Positions 1 through 5,794 of a DNA stretch of 7,202 nt are shown here, piece after piece. The stretch lies in the NCBI GenBank assembly GCA_022843085.1, contig JALHOI010000027.1:1172-8373 (forward strand). Direction: 5' to 3'. Both the position numbers and the translations under genes were made by a program. Position 1 is the first letter of the stretch. Each line of letters starts with the position of its first letter. Under the pieces are notes generated by a model that was given only the letters and a program-made list of their open reading frames with translations, had not been told where the DNA came from and made no database searches. The stretch comes from Pseudobdellovibrionaceae bacterium (GTDB taxonomy: Bacteria > Bdellovibrionota > Bdellovibrionia > Bdellovibrionales > JAMPXM01).

Positions 1-1
1 T

Positions 2-289
2 CAAAACAACATGATGTCGATTCGTAACGTTTATCTGGGCGGCTACCGAACTGCGGGTATTGGCCTCAGCGAGATTGTGCGCACAAAAAAACCGTCACTC
101 GATGATAAAATTAAAACAGAGATTGATGCCGCCGAAAAGTCGATTGCCGACATCGCAGGGCCCGACAAAATTTCATTTACCGAAGCGATAAAGTCCACGG
201 ACGGCCGAGCTCGCTCGCTCGCCGCCATTGAGGCGGTCGCCATTCTTGAGGCAACCCTGACGAATGAATTGCTGCCGCTATTTCAATGA
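2..289 (+). CDS. Imelysin-family (peptidase M75-like) envelope protein, C-terminal fragment
   Basis: The frame is open from the first bases of the window, before the internal ATG at 11, so this is the last 95 or so residues of a longer protein whose start lies upstream. The visible part resembles the C-terminal repeat of imelysin proteins: an 'IRNVYLGGY' turn, then a helical stretch with 'LDDKIKTEIDAAEKSIADI', and a closing helix rich in Ala and Leu ('AAIEAVAILEATLTNELLPLF'-like). Family members are periplasmic or lipid-anchored proteins often controlled by iron; a peptidase activity is doubtful for most of them and their molecular role is unsettled. The next gene is a DHOR-family di-heme lipoprotein 30 nt downstream, an association known for COG3489/COG3488 pairs, and this supports the call. 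The N-terminal GxHxxE motif that would confirm the family is outside the window. Confidence 0.72.
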   Translation, partial: QNNMMSIRNVYLGGYRTAGIGLSEIVRTKKPSLDDKIKTEIDAAEKSIADIAGPDKISFTEAIKSTDGRARSLAAIEAVAILEATLTNELLPLFQ

Positions 290-319
290 TTTTTAGAAGA
301 GTTACGAAAGAGTGCAAAA

Positions 320-1822
320 ATGAAGCGAAAGTCTGTTCAGATATTGGTCCTGAGATTTGCCGTATCGGTATGTCTGACGGCTTGTTCATCGAAACAAAAT
401 GAACCAACGCATGGTTCTCAAGATGTTCAAGACCAACAAGGCAGACTTCCTGATTACGCCTTCGTGACAGATCTGGCCGGTGCTGCATCAAGCGACGACT
501 CTTCGTCGTCGCTTTCTTTCAATGTACCGGCACCGAATTTGAGCGAAGCAGAACTCGCGCTTCATTTGGCTGGCGATATTGAGTTCAACCGGCAATTTAC
601 CGGCGAGCAGGGCCTTGGACCTGCCTTCAATGCGAATTCTTGTATCGCCTGTCATGCGCGTGACGGACGCGGCGCGCTTCCGATTATCGAACTCGGAAAA
701 GAACGGATACGCTTTGGCCCGAACGAATCACTTCTTCTTCGCGTCGGACTTGAAGTCGAAGGAACCAATAAATCTGAACTTGATCTTGTTCCTGGCTTCA
801 CAGAACAGCTTCATCATCGTGGTATTTACAGCCTCAGACAAGATCACCCTGGTTTGGGACAGACAGATATCGAAATGAGTTTTGAATTCTCGAGATTTGC
901 CTACCCTGACGGTTCGATCGTCGAACTAAGAAAACCCATCTTTAGTTTCTTAAACCCTTACGACGAAACGACCGAAAAACCGTCGGCACTTCGTGATCCA
1001 CGCATTCGAATCAGTCCGCGCATTGGTCCTCCGGTGATAGGTCTCGGACTTCTCGACGCTATCGACGACAAGACGCTCATCGCGATGTCTGATCCCGACG
1101 ACAAAGATGGGGACGGCATAAGTGGCCGGGTGAATCTTATCAATGGTCAAGTTGGTCGATATGGCTGGAAAGCGAATACAGTTACTGTTCGTGATCAGGT
1201 GGCGCAGGCACTCAACCACGATATGGGTCTGACGACGTCTCTACTTCCCGTCGAAAACATCTTTGGTACAGCACTTTTGTCCGATTGGATGACTCGACTT
1301 TTGAAGAATCCCTCAGAACTGACAGCAGAACCGAGGTTCGAGGTCGCTGAAACACAATTCGACAGTTTAAGTTTTTACACAGCGACTCTGGCGGTACCGA
1401 AACGCCGAAACGCAACGTCACCCGATACCCTGGCTGGAGCGAAGCAGTTTGAAGTTGTTGGCTGCACCGGTTGTCACACACCCATGATCAAAACTGGTCA
1501 CGCCGGACGTATCGAGATCTTCAAACAGCAAACGATTTATCCATTTAGCGACGGACTTCTTCACGACATGGGTGAAGAGCTCTCCGACGGACGACCTGAC
1601 TACGAAGCCAGCGGGCGCGAATGGCGCACTCGACCGCTTTGGGGTATTGGCCTCACTCAGACGATAAACCCACGCGCTGGATTTCTGCATGATGGACGCG
1701 CGCGAACACTTGAAGAGGCAATTCTATTTCATGGCGGCGAGGCTGCATCTTCAAGGGCGAAGTTTGCAAATCTGCCGAAGTCAAAAAGACAGCAATTGAT
1801 CAGTTTTCTGCGCTCACTTTAA
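320..1822 (+). CDS. Di-heme oxidoreductase (DHOR/COG3488 'thiol oxidoreductase') lipoprotein
   Basis: This 500-residue protein starts with a lipoprotein signal peptide ending in the lipobox LTAC (Cys22 would be lipidated), followed by a Ser/Asp-rich linker around residues 55-66. Two covalent haem sites are visible: CIACH at 108-112 and CTGCH at 382-386. The hallmark DHOR motif near the C-terminus, FLHDGRART, begins at Phe455 and runs into 'EEAILFHGGEA'. A DPDDKDGDGISG stretch at 258-269 resembles a calcium-binding loop. Length and motif order fit the DHOR family (formerly DUF1111), distantly related to MauG and di-haem peroxidases. Known members are periplasmic; the substrate is generally unknown and the old name 'thiol oxidoreductase' is only a prediction. 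It follows the imelysin gene closely and probably shares its transcript. A GAAAGAG stretch just before the ATG is a modest ribosome site. Confidence 0.88.
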   Translation: MKRKSVQILVLRFAVSVCLTACSSKQNEPTHGSQDVQDQQGRLPDYAFVTDLAGAASSDDSSSSLSFNVPAPNLSEAELALHLAGDIEFNRQFTGEQGLGPAFNANSCIACHARDGRGALPIIELGKERIRFGPNESLLLRVGLEVEGTNKSELDLVPGFTEQLHHRGIYSLRQDHPGLGQTDIEMSFEFSRFAYPDGSIVELRKPIFSFLNPYDETTEKPSALRDPRIRISPRIGPPVIGLGLLDAIDDKTLIAMSDPDDKDGDGISGRVNLINGQVGRYGWKANTVTVRDQVAQALNHDMGLTTSLLPVENIFGTALLSDWMTRLLKNPSELTAEPRFEVAETQFDSLSFYTATLAVPKRRNATSPDTLAGAKQFEVVGCTGCHTPMIKTGHAGRIEIFKQQTIYPFSDGLLHDMGEELSDGRPDYEASGREWRTRPLWGIGLTQTINPRAGFLHDGRARTLEEAILFHGGEAASSRAKFANLPKSKRQQLISFLRSL

Positions 1823-1823
1823 T

Positions 1824-1847
1824 GTTTGATGGTTAACAGGATCAAAC
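1824..1847. terminator. Weak convergent hairpin between the DHOR gene and zur
   Basis: GTTTGAT (1824-1830) and ATCAAAC (1841-1847) form a perfect 7-bp stem around a 10-nt loop. It sits where the two genes converge, starts just after the DHOR stop and overlaps the zur stop codon (1842-1844 on the - strand). The stem has only two G-C pairs and no clear T-run follows on either strand, so it could be a weak bidirectional terminator or chance. Confidence 0.3.
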
Positions 1848-2297
1848 TATGCAACTGCGGCAAACGCCTGAAACTTGTAGCCCGCCGCGCTTTGAAAAAA
1901 AACCGGATCGCCCCATGAGCTGCTGAAAGAAATCTCTCTCGGACGCCTCGCATACTTCCTCATGGCGAGCGCACTTCAAACAATAAAGCAGAACATGAAC
2001 GGGCGACGCGCCTTCACTCAGGTGCTGACACGAAACATACGAATTATTCGCCACTTCGTGAATAATTCCGGCATCAAGAAACTGGTGGATATTTCGATAC
2101 ACCGAAACGCGATCGATCTCTTCACGCGTGCTCAATGACAGAGAGTCGATAAGCTCCTTCTGCGACCAAGGCTTCGTCTTTCCAGAAAAAAATTCCACAA
2201 TCGCTAGGCGAAGCGGAGTCCGCTTCAATCCCGCGGCTCCGAGAACGTCGCCGCCGTCACCGTGGTGATGTTCGTGAGATGTGCATCTATCTTTCAC
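1842..2297 (-). CDS. zur: Fur-superfamily zinc uptake regulator (Zur-like)
   Basis: This 151-residue protein has the usual Fur length and layout. Residues 24-82 form the winged helix, with a recognition-helix region RVSVYRNIHQFLDAGIIHEV at 63-82; the rest is the dimerisation and metal domain. Two CxxC pairs (C106/C109 and C146/C149) give the structural zinc site. The regulatory ligands of E. coli Zur line up as H80, C90 in 'NSYVSC', H101 and E114. The cysteine in this site is typical of Zur and argues against a plain iron Fur. An unusual N-terminal stretch, HEHHHGDGGD at 8-17, may bind metal. The start is GTG at 2297; the frame has a TAG seven codons upstream and offers no better start. The gene diverges from a metal-uptake operon, which it probably represses, and it may regulate itself. 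Zinc rather than iron or manganese sensing is inferred from the ligands and context. Confidence 0.82.
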   Translation of the reverse strand: MKDRCTSHEHHHGDGGDVLGAAGLKRTPLRLAIVEFFSGKTKPWSQKELIDSLSLSTREEIDRVSVYRNIHQFLDAGIIHEVANNSYVSCQHLSEGASPVHVLLYCLKCARHEEVCEASERDFFQQLMGRSGFFSKRGGLQVSGVCRSCIV

Positions 2298-2314
2298 TGT
2301 ATCTGTACTTTCAT
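2294..2314 (-). other. Possible six-codon leader ORF overlapping the zur start
   Basis: On the - strand an ATG at 2314 opens a six-codon frame (MKVQIQ) whose TGA overlaps the zur GTG as GTGA. An AAGAGAG stretch lies 6 nt before this ATG, a better ribosome-site position than anything in front of the GTG. This would fit translational coupling of a leader peptide to zur. It could equally be chance, or a one-base error hiding a longer zur N-terminus. Confidence 0.25.
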
Positions 2315-2355
2315 TCTATACTCTCTTGCTGCCCTATCCGATTAGTTTTTTAGTT

Positions 2356-2368
2356 GCAACAATGTTGC
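2356..2368. promoter_or_regulatory. Candidate Zur operator (13-bp perfect palindrome)
   Basis: GCAACA and TGTTGC are exact inverted repeats around a single central A, inside an AT-rich part of the 138-nt divergent region between zur and the uptake operon. Fur-family repressors bind short odd-centred AT-rich inverted repeats of this kind. The site lies about 59 nt before zur and 68 nt before the first operon gene, so it could serve both promoters. It does not match the E. coli Zur box letter for letter; assignment rests on symmetry and position. I saw no second copy in another intergenic region of the window. Confidence 0.5.
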
Positions 2369-2383
2369 GTTTACTTTAAAGAC

Positions 2384-2389
2384 TGTCAA
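2384..2389 (-). promoter_or_regulatory. Possible -35 box for zur
   Basis: TGTCAA on the + strand reads as the consensus TTGACA on the - strand, facing zur. At 17-nt spacing the -10 position would be AACATT (2366-2361), a poor match that lies inside the 13-bp palindrome. If real, a repressor on the palindrome would block this promoter. The weak -10 keeps the call tentative. Confidence 0.25.
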
Positions 2390-2401
2390 TACGGATGCAA
2401 A

Positions 2402-2407
2402 TTATAT
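2402..2407 (+). promoter_or_regulatory. Possible -10 element of the uptake operon
   Basis: TTATAT sits 28 nt before the ATG of the first operon gene, which would leave a short leader containing the AGAGG ribosome site (2421-2425). No convincing -35 hexamer is seen at 16-18 nt upstream, so this is only a positional candidate. Confidence 0.2.
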
Positions 2408-2435
2408 CACCCTCACACGCAGAGGTTTACTGACA

Positions 2436-3077
2436 ATGACGACTCATAAAATGGTGCTAGGGATGCTTTTAATCTCTTCTGCACTCTTACTTTCAGCGGT
2501 TCAAGCCTTGGCGTTCGCCGAACGTCCAATAAACCCGACGATTGCAAAAGCGCCTGCTCTCGCAGCCGGTATTGCCGGCAGCTTTCAATTCGCGGCAGAC
2601 TTTGAGGTCGCGACGGGCCAACCACTCGCTCAAGAGTTTGTGGGATTTCATGTGACGCCTGGTTTGGGGCAAGTCGACGTCAGGACGTATTATCTTTCGA
2701 GCCCGAAAGAACTAACGACGGATCGCTACGGATGCAACCTTCAACAAGATCGAGCGGGAGTTGTCGTTAAGGCGCAATGCCAGGACCAGCAGCAGCGGAC
2801 AGCTCGAGTCTTTTCTGCGTTTGCAAGATGGCTTTCGTTGAATGAATTCGAAGCCGCAACGGAACAAGCGATACTACTTTTCGAAACGAAATTCGCGCAG
2901 CCCGAAGCCATTGAAGCCGCAAAGGTCTGGCAGGCTGACGGCAATATCGAGTACGTTTTCAATTGGACACCCGTTGGCCAAGCGAAGAAAACTGCGTACA
3001 TAATGTGTCACTATCACGCGGGTAAGATGGACTGCCACCGGCAAAGTCAGCCCGGACGCGGCGAACCACAGGATTGA
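2436..3077 (+). CDS. Unrecognised secreted protein with C-terminal Cys/His cluster, first gene of zinc operon
   Basis: This 213-residue protein begins with a Sec signal peptide: a basic start, a hydrophobic core at about 7-22 and a likely cut after ALA (26) or AFA (28). The mature part is soluble and has no further membrane segment. It has four cysteines, C100 and C115 in the middle and C191 and C200 near the end, compatible with two disulfides or with metal binding. The last pair sits in MCHYHAGKMDCH (190-201), which holds three histidines and two cysteines and looks like a metal site. I do not recognise the family. It is the first gene after the divergent zur and lies 33 nt before the next gene, so a role in periplasmic zinc capture or trafficking is inferred from context only. 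The start at 2436 is supported by AGAGG at 2421-2425, spaced 10 nt. Confidence 0.8.
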   Translation: MTTHKMVLGMLLISSALLLSAVQALAFAERPINPTIAKAPALAAGIAGSFQFAADFEVATGQPLAQEFVGFHVTPGLGQVDVRTYYLSSPKELTTDRYGCNLQQDRAGVVVKAQCQDQQQRTARVFSAFARWLSLNEFEAATEQAILLFETKFAQPEAIEAAKVWQADGNIEYVFNWTPVGQAKKTAYIMCHYHAGKMDCHRQSQPGRGEPQD

Positions 3078-3098
3078 AAACAGGGACAAATGAAAACT

Positions 3099-3104
3099 GA
3101 GGGG
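3099..3104 (+). promoter_or_regulatory. Ribosome binding site that decides the lipoprotein start
   Basis: GAGGGG lies 6 nt before the ATG at 3111. The in-frame ATG at 3090 has only AGGG four nt away. The spacing and strength favour 3111 as the true start. Confidence 0.7.
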
Positions 3105-3110
3105 TCTAAA

Positions 3111-3737
3111 ATGAACAGTAAGTCACTGATTCTTGTTTGTTTCGCGTTCGTGATCTCCGCCTGTGGCGGAGGACAAAATCCTGACGTCGAGGCTGCTCGA
3201 CTTTTGCCCGCAAGCCAAGCCATCGGCTCGCAGAAGTTAGAAGTTCTTGAGGGTTCAGCAACGCTTCTATTCTCGAACGGCTCGCTGACGGGGAATGGGC
3301 TGATCAGATTTGCCGACCCGCTCGAGGGCGCAGAAACCGCCAACAACTTCTCGATGACGTTTAGTCTCGACGACGGCGGGTCGATCACGCTGATTGCGAA
3401 CGCCAATCGCGATTTGACCGGTGGAGTCGAGTTTGAGATCAGTCGGCCAAATGGCTCGAATGAACTGAAGGTCAAAGCTCGGACAACGGCCGGCGAACGA
3501 GATTTATCTTCTGCTTTGGAAGGTAAAATCAATGTCGCGCAAGAAATCACGCTCTGGTTCGATGTGCACAATGACCACAGTGATTCCGTACACGTCGTCG
3601 CATGGAACCAGGCCTCGGGTGAGGAACTGACAGAGGACGTCGTCCCAGGAAAAGGCGTTGGCGCCAGCTGGGGCCTTCGGCTTCAAGGCGGCCGTGTAGA
3701 GAATGTCAGTCGTTCTGAAGCACGAGACCGGCATTAA
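3111..3737 (+). CDS. Beta-rich lipoprotein of unknown function in zinc operon
   Basis: From the ATG at 3111 the protein has 208 residues and a compact lipoprotein signal peptide ending in the lipobox ISAC, with Cys18 as the lipidation site and a GGGQ tether after it. The alternative ATG at 3090 would add seven residues before a normal-looking signal peptide, and its ribosome site is weaker. The mature part alternates short polar and hydrophobic stretches ('NNFSMTFSLDDGGSITLIAN', later 'EITLWFDVHND' and 'GASWGLRLQGGRVENV'), suggesting a beta-sandwich similar to LamG or lectin-like folds; this is a fold guess, not a family match. Three histidines cluster at H153, H156 and H161 in DVHNDHSDSVH and could touch metal. 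The stop overlaps the next ATG by one base (TAATG), so the outer-membrane barrel gene is likely translated by coupling. Outer-membrane attachment is probable, as the residue after Cys18 is Gly, not Asp. Confidence 0.8.
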   Translation: MNSKSLILVCFAFVISACGGGQNPDVEAARLLPASQAIGSQKLEVLEGSATLLFSNGSLTGNGLIRFADPLEGAETANNFSMTFSLDDGGSITLIANANRDLTGGVEFEISRPNGSNELKVKARTTAGERDLSSALEGKINVAQEITLWFDVHNDHSDSVHVVAWNQASGEELTEDVVPGKGVGASWGLRLQGGRVENVSRSEARDRH

Positions 3738-4810
3738 TGAGATTTGGTTTACTGCTCATTTTTTTCCTCACGGCGCCAGCTCGTGCTCAGAGCATGTTGC
3801 AGAACCTCAACGTTTCGGCGGCCGTCGATTTGGTTGCGCCAATGTCGCTCGACGACGATCAAACGAATAAACTCAGCCCCCGCTCTGCTGAAGTTCTCTT
3901 GTTTGGTCCTATTGATGACACTTTTGATGGCAATCTCAACATTGCGGGGCACAGCTACGACGGCAAATTTCAGTTTGACCTTCATGAGGCCTACTTCTCT
4001 TCTTCGAAACTTATTCCGCAATCCCGTTTTCGGATTGGCAAATTCTTTTTGAATATCGGACGACTCAACGGCGTTCATCAACACGATTGGCCTTTCATCA
4101 CGGCGCCAAAAGTACATCGCGAGTTTTTCAACCCCGGCAACAGCGCGCTTCAAGCTGAAGGGGCTGCCGATACTGGTATCGAGTACACTTGGCTTCTTCC
4201 GACCGATTCCTTTGTCGACCTAACTTTCGGCATAACAAACGGATACTGTTTCGGTCATTGCCATGTCGAGGGACAACGGCCGCCTCACCCGACCGCGTAC
4301 CTGCATGCGACGACATTTGTCGAAGCCGGTCACCAGAGCGGGGTTTTGCTCGGTGCATCGTTTTTGAAACGCGAGGACTCGAGTCACACAAAAACCGAAC
4401 TTTACGGCATCGAAGCGACTTGGAAGGCACGCGAAGGGAAAACTCTGCGTTGGCTGTTGCAAAGCGAAGTCTTCCTCCAGTCGCAATCGCCAGCTGCGGG
4501 CAACCGTTCCGAAAAAATAGGATTTTATGTCTATCCTCAATACGGTTTCTCGGACCGATTCAGCGGCGGCCTGCGTATCGACGGCTATTCGCATTTGAAT
4601 TTGAAGTTTGAATCGACCGGCGAAAAAAGAAGTGACTTCGACTACGCCGTCGTCCCCACTCTCACTTACAAAACAAGTGAATTCGCGACCGTTCGCCTGG
4701 CCTACTCGCACGCCGTCGATACGACTCAAGGAAGCGGCGACACGCGCGACCGGCAATTTCAGCTGCAGTTTGTTTATCTACTTGGCGCTCATCCAGCGCA
4801 TGACTTCTAA
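3737..4810 (+). CDS. Predicted outer-membrane beta-barrel (porin-like) in zinc operon
   Basis: This 357-residue protein has a Sec signal peptide cut after ARA (17). The mature part alternates hydrophobic and polar residues in amphipathic strands (for example 'SRFRIGKFFLNIGRLNG', 'GFYVYPQYGFSDRFSGGLRI', 'RQFQLQFVYLLGA') and ends in phenylalanine, typical of BamA-assembled barrels. It has no TonB box or plug domain, so it is more porin-like than a TonB receptor. Two metal-friendly patches stand out: VHQHDW with H114, H116 and D117, and CFGHCHVEG with C171, H174, C175 and H176 followed by H184. Those could lie in loops or in the pore. Its position between a lipoprotein and znuA suggests it carries zinc or a zinc complex across the outer membrane; this is inference. 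The ATG overlaps the upstream stop by one base and has no strong ribosome site of its own. Confidence 0.82.
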   Translation: MRFGLLLIFFLTAPARAQSMLQNLNVSAAVDLVAPMSLDDDQTNKLSPRSAEVLLFGPIDDTFDGNLNIAGHSYDGKFQFDLHEAYFSSSKLIPQSRFRIGKFFLNIGRLNGVHQHDWPFITAPKVHREFFNPGNSALQAEGAADTGIEYTWLLPTDSFVDLTFGITNGYCFGHCHVEGQRPPHPTAYLHATTFVEAGHQSGVLLGASFLKREDSSHTKTELYGIEATWKAREGKTLRWLLQSEVFLQSQSPAAGNRSEKIGFYVYPQYGFSDRFSGGLRIDGYSHLNLKFESTGEKRSDFDYAVVPTLTYKTSEFATVRLAYSHAVDTTQGSGDTRDRQFQLQFVYLLGAHPAHDF

Positions 4811-4813
4811 TCC

Positions 4814-4818
4814 GAGGG
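4814..4818 (+). promoter_or_regulatory. Ribosome binding site for the GTG start of znuA
   Basis: GAGGG lies 4 nt before the GTG at 4823, inside the 12-nt gap after the barrel gene. No ATG lies in frame before the signal peptide core, so this short-spaced site supports the GTG start. Confidence 0.55.
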
Positions 4819-4822
4819 CATT

Positions 4823-5782
4823 GTGAGAACTTCTTCGAATCGAATCATAGTTTACCTCATCTCGACCGGCCTTTTGGTTGCTCATTTACTTACGAGCACG
4901 ACTCAAGCCGCCGTAACTGCGGGAAAGTTAAAAGTAGTCACGACCCTTCCCGATCTGGCAGAGGCCGCTCGCATCATCGGCGGCGGCGAAGTCGAGGCAA
5001 TATCCTTACTTGAAGGAACCGAAGACCCACATTTTCTAGACGCGGTACCCAGCTTTATCAGAATCGTCGCAAACGCCGATATCGTCTGCGTAAACGGACT
5101 CGAACTCGAAATCGGCTGGATACCGAAAGTACTTGCGAAGGCGTCAAAAGAAAAAATACAGCCAGGTGGACGTGGATACTGCGAATCCGGAAGAGCCGTT
5201 GTGCCTCTCGATAAACGCAGTGGGCCCGTCGACCGATCGATGGGCGACGTTCACCCTGCTGGAAATCCGCATTTTACTTTAAGTCCGAAATCACTGATCT
5301 TGGCGGCAAGAGAAATCACAGAAGCGATGATTCGTGCTCGTCCAGAATCTGCAGCCCAATTTAATGAAGGTCGCACGAAGTTTGAAAATCAAATGACTGC
5401 ACTGCACTCTTCGGTTGAAGCGAAACTCAAATCTGTAATCGCGATTTCGAAAATGCGGCCGGTTGTCATCGAATATCATAAAGAATTTAGCTACTTCTTC
5501 GACGCGTACGGCTTGAGGTCGTTCGGGGCCATTGAAGAAAAACCAGGAGTTCCCCCGTCGGCCGCCCGACTCGCAGAGGTTGCAAAAGCAGCCAAAAGTT
5601 CGGACGTGAAACTTGCGATCGGTGCGCTTTTTAGCCCAGAAAGGCACTTGCGAAAATTCACTGAGATCAGTGATATTCCTCACGCAAAGTTGCCAACAAT
5701 GGTTCAAACCAAAAACCCAGATCTTGATACCATCGAAAAATTGCAGCACCATATCGCCGATGCGATTTTACAAAGCCTGTAG
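4823..5782 (+). CDS. znuA: Periplasmic metal-binding protein of a zinc ABC importer (ZnuA-like)
   Basis: This 319-residue protein has a Sec signal peptide (hydrophobic core about 8-24, cut near TQA-A at 29) and the cluster A-I solute-binding fold. The domain opens with 'KLKVVTTLPDLAEAARIIGG'. The three histidine ligands fall in the expected motifs: H70 in EDPHF, H150 in GNPHF and H219 in EYHKEF; H144 in GDVHPAG is a nearby conserved position. The fourth, acidic ligand expected near the C-terminus cannot be picked out by eye, because the end 'TKNPDLDTIEKL' is atypical. The His-rich loop between the first two ligands, common in zinc-specific ZnuA, is absent; a short Gly/Arg/Asp segment is there instead, so manganese or iron cannot be ruled out from this gene alone. 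The Zur-like neighbour tips the balance to zinc. The gene lies 12 nt after the barrel gene and 12 nt before the ATPase. Confidence 0.87.
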   Translation: MRTSSNRIIVYLISTGLLVAHLLTSTTQAAVTAGKLKVVTTLPDLAEAARIIGGGEVEAISLLEGTEDPHFLDAVPSFIRIVANADIVCVNGLELEIGWIPKVLAKASKEKIQPGGRGYCESGRAVVPLDKRSGPVDRSMGDVHPAGNPHFTLSPKSLILAAREITEAMIRARPESAAQFNEGRTKFENQMTALHSSVEAKLKSVIAISKMRPVVIEYHKEFSYFFDAYGLRSFGAIEEKPGVPPSAARLAEVAKAAKSSDVKLAIGALFSPERHLRKFTEISDIPHAKLPTMVQTKNPDLDTIEKLQHHIADAILQSL

Positions 5783-5783
5783 C

Positions 5784-5788
5784 GAGGA
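5784..5788 (+). promoter_or_regulatory. Ribosome binding site that supports the TTG start of the ATPase
   Basis: GAGGA lies 6 nt before the TTG at 5795 and just after the znuA stop. The frame has no ATG or GTG before the first beta strand of the ATPase, so this site decides the TTG start. Confidence 0.7.
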
Positions 5789-5794
5789 CTTTCA

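Noticed and set aside
491..513. Perfect 8-bp stem AGCGACGA / TCGTCGCT with a 7-nt loop inside the DHOR gene, followed by TTCTTTC
   Set aside because: It falls in the codons of the Ser/Asp-rich linker, where repeated GAC and TCG codons create self-complementarity by chance. An intragenic terminator early in the gene is unlikely.
1842..2297. Plain iron Fur or peroxide sensor PerR identity for the regulator
   Set aside because: C90 in the regulatory site and the alignment of H80, H101 and E114 with E. coli Zur ligands favour zinc sensing, and the divergent operon encodes a ZnuABC-type importer.
3090..3110. Upstream ATG start for the lipoprotein
   Set aside because: The ATG at 3111 has a stronger, better spaced GAGGGG site and gives a more standard lipoprotein signal peptide. 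The earlier start remains possible.
3047..3571. 174-residue open frame on the - strand
   Set aside because: It lies antisense to the lipoprotein and the end of the preceding gene, has a Ser/Pro-rich composition with no domain, and its partner strand has a clear signal peptide and ribosome site.
4220..4756. 178-residue open frame on the - strand
   Set aside because: It is a shadow of the barrel gene: no ribosome site or recognisable motif, and the + strand product has a signal peptide and beta-strand pattern.
3737..4810. TonB-dependent receptor such as ZnuD for the barrel
   Set aside because: At 357 residues it is about half the length of such receptors and shows no TonB box or plug domain.
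5291..5752. 153-residue open frame on the - strand
   Set aside because: It is antisense to znuA, whose ligand motifs cover this stretch. The translation is an Arg/Phe/Cys-rich shadow with no domain.
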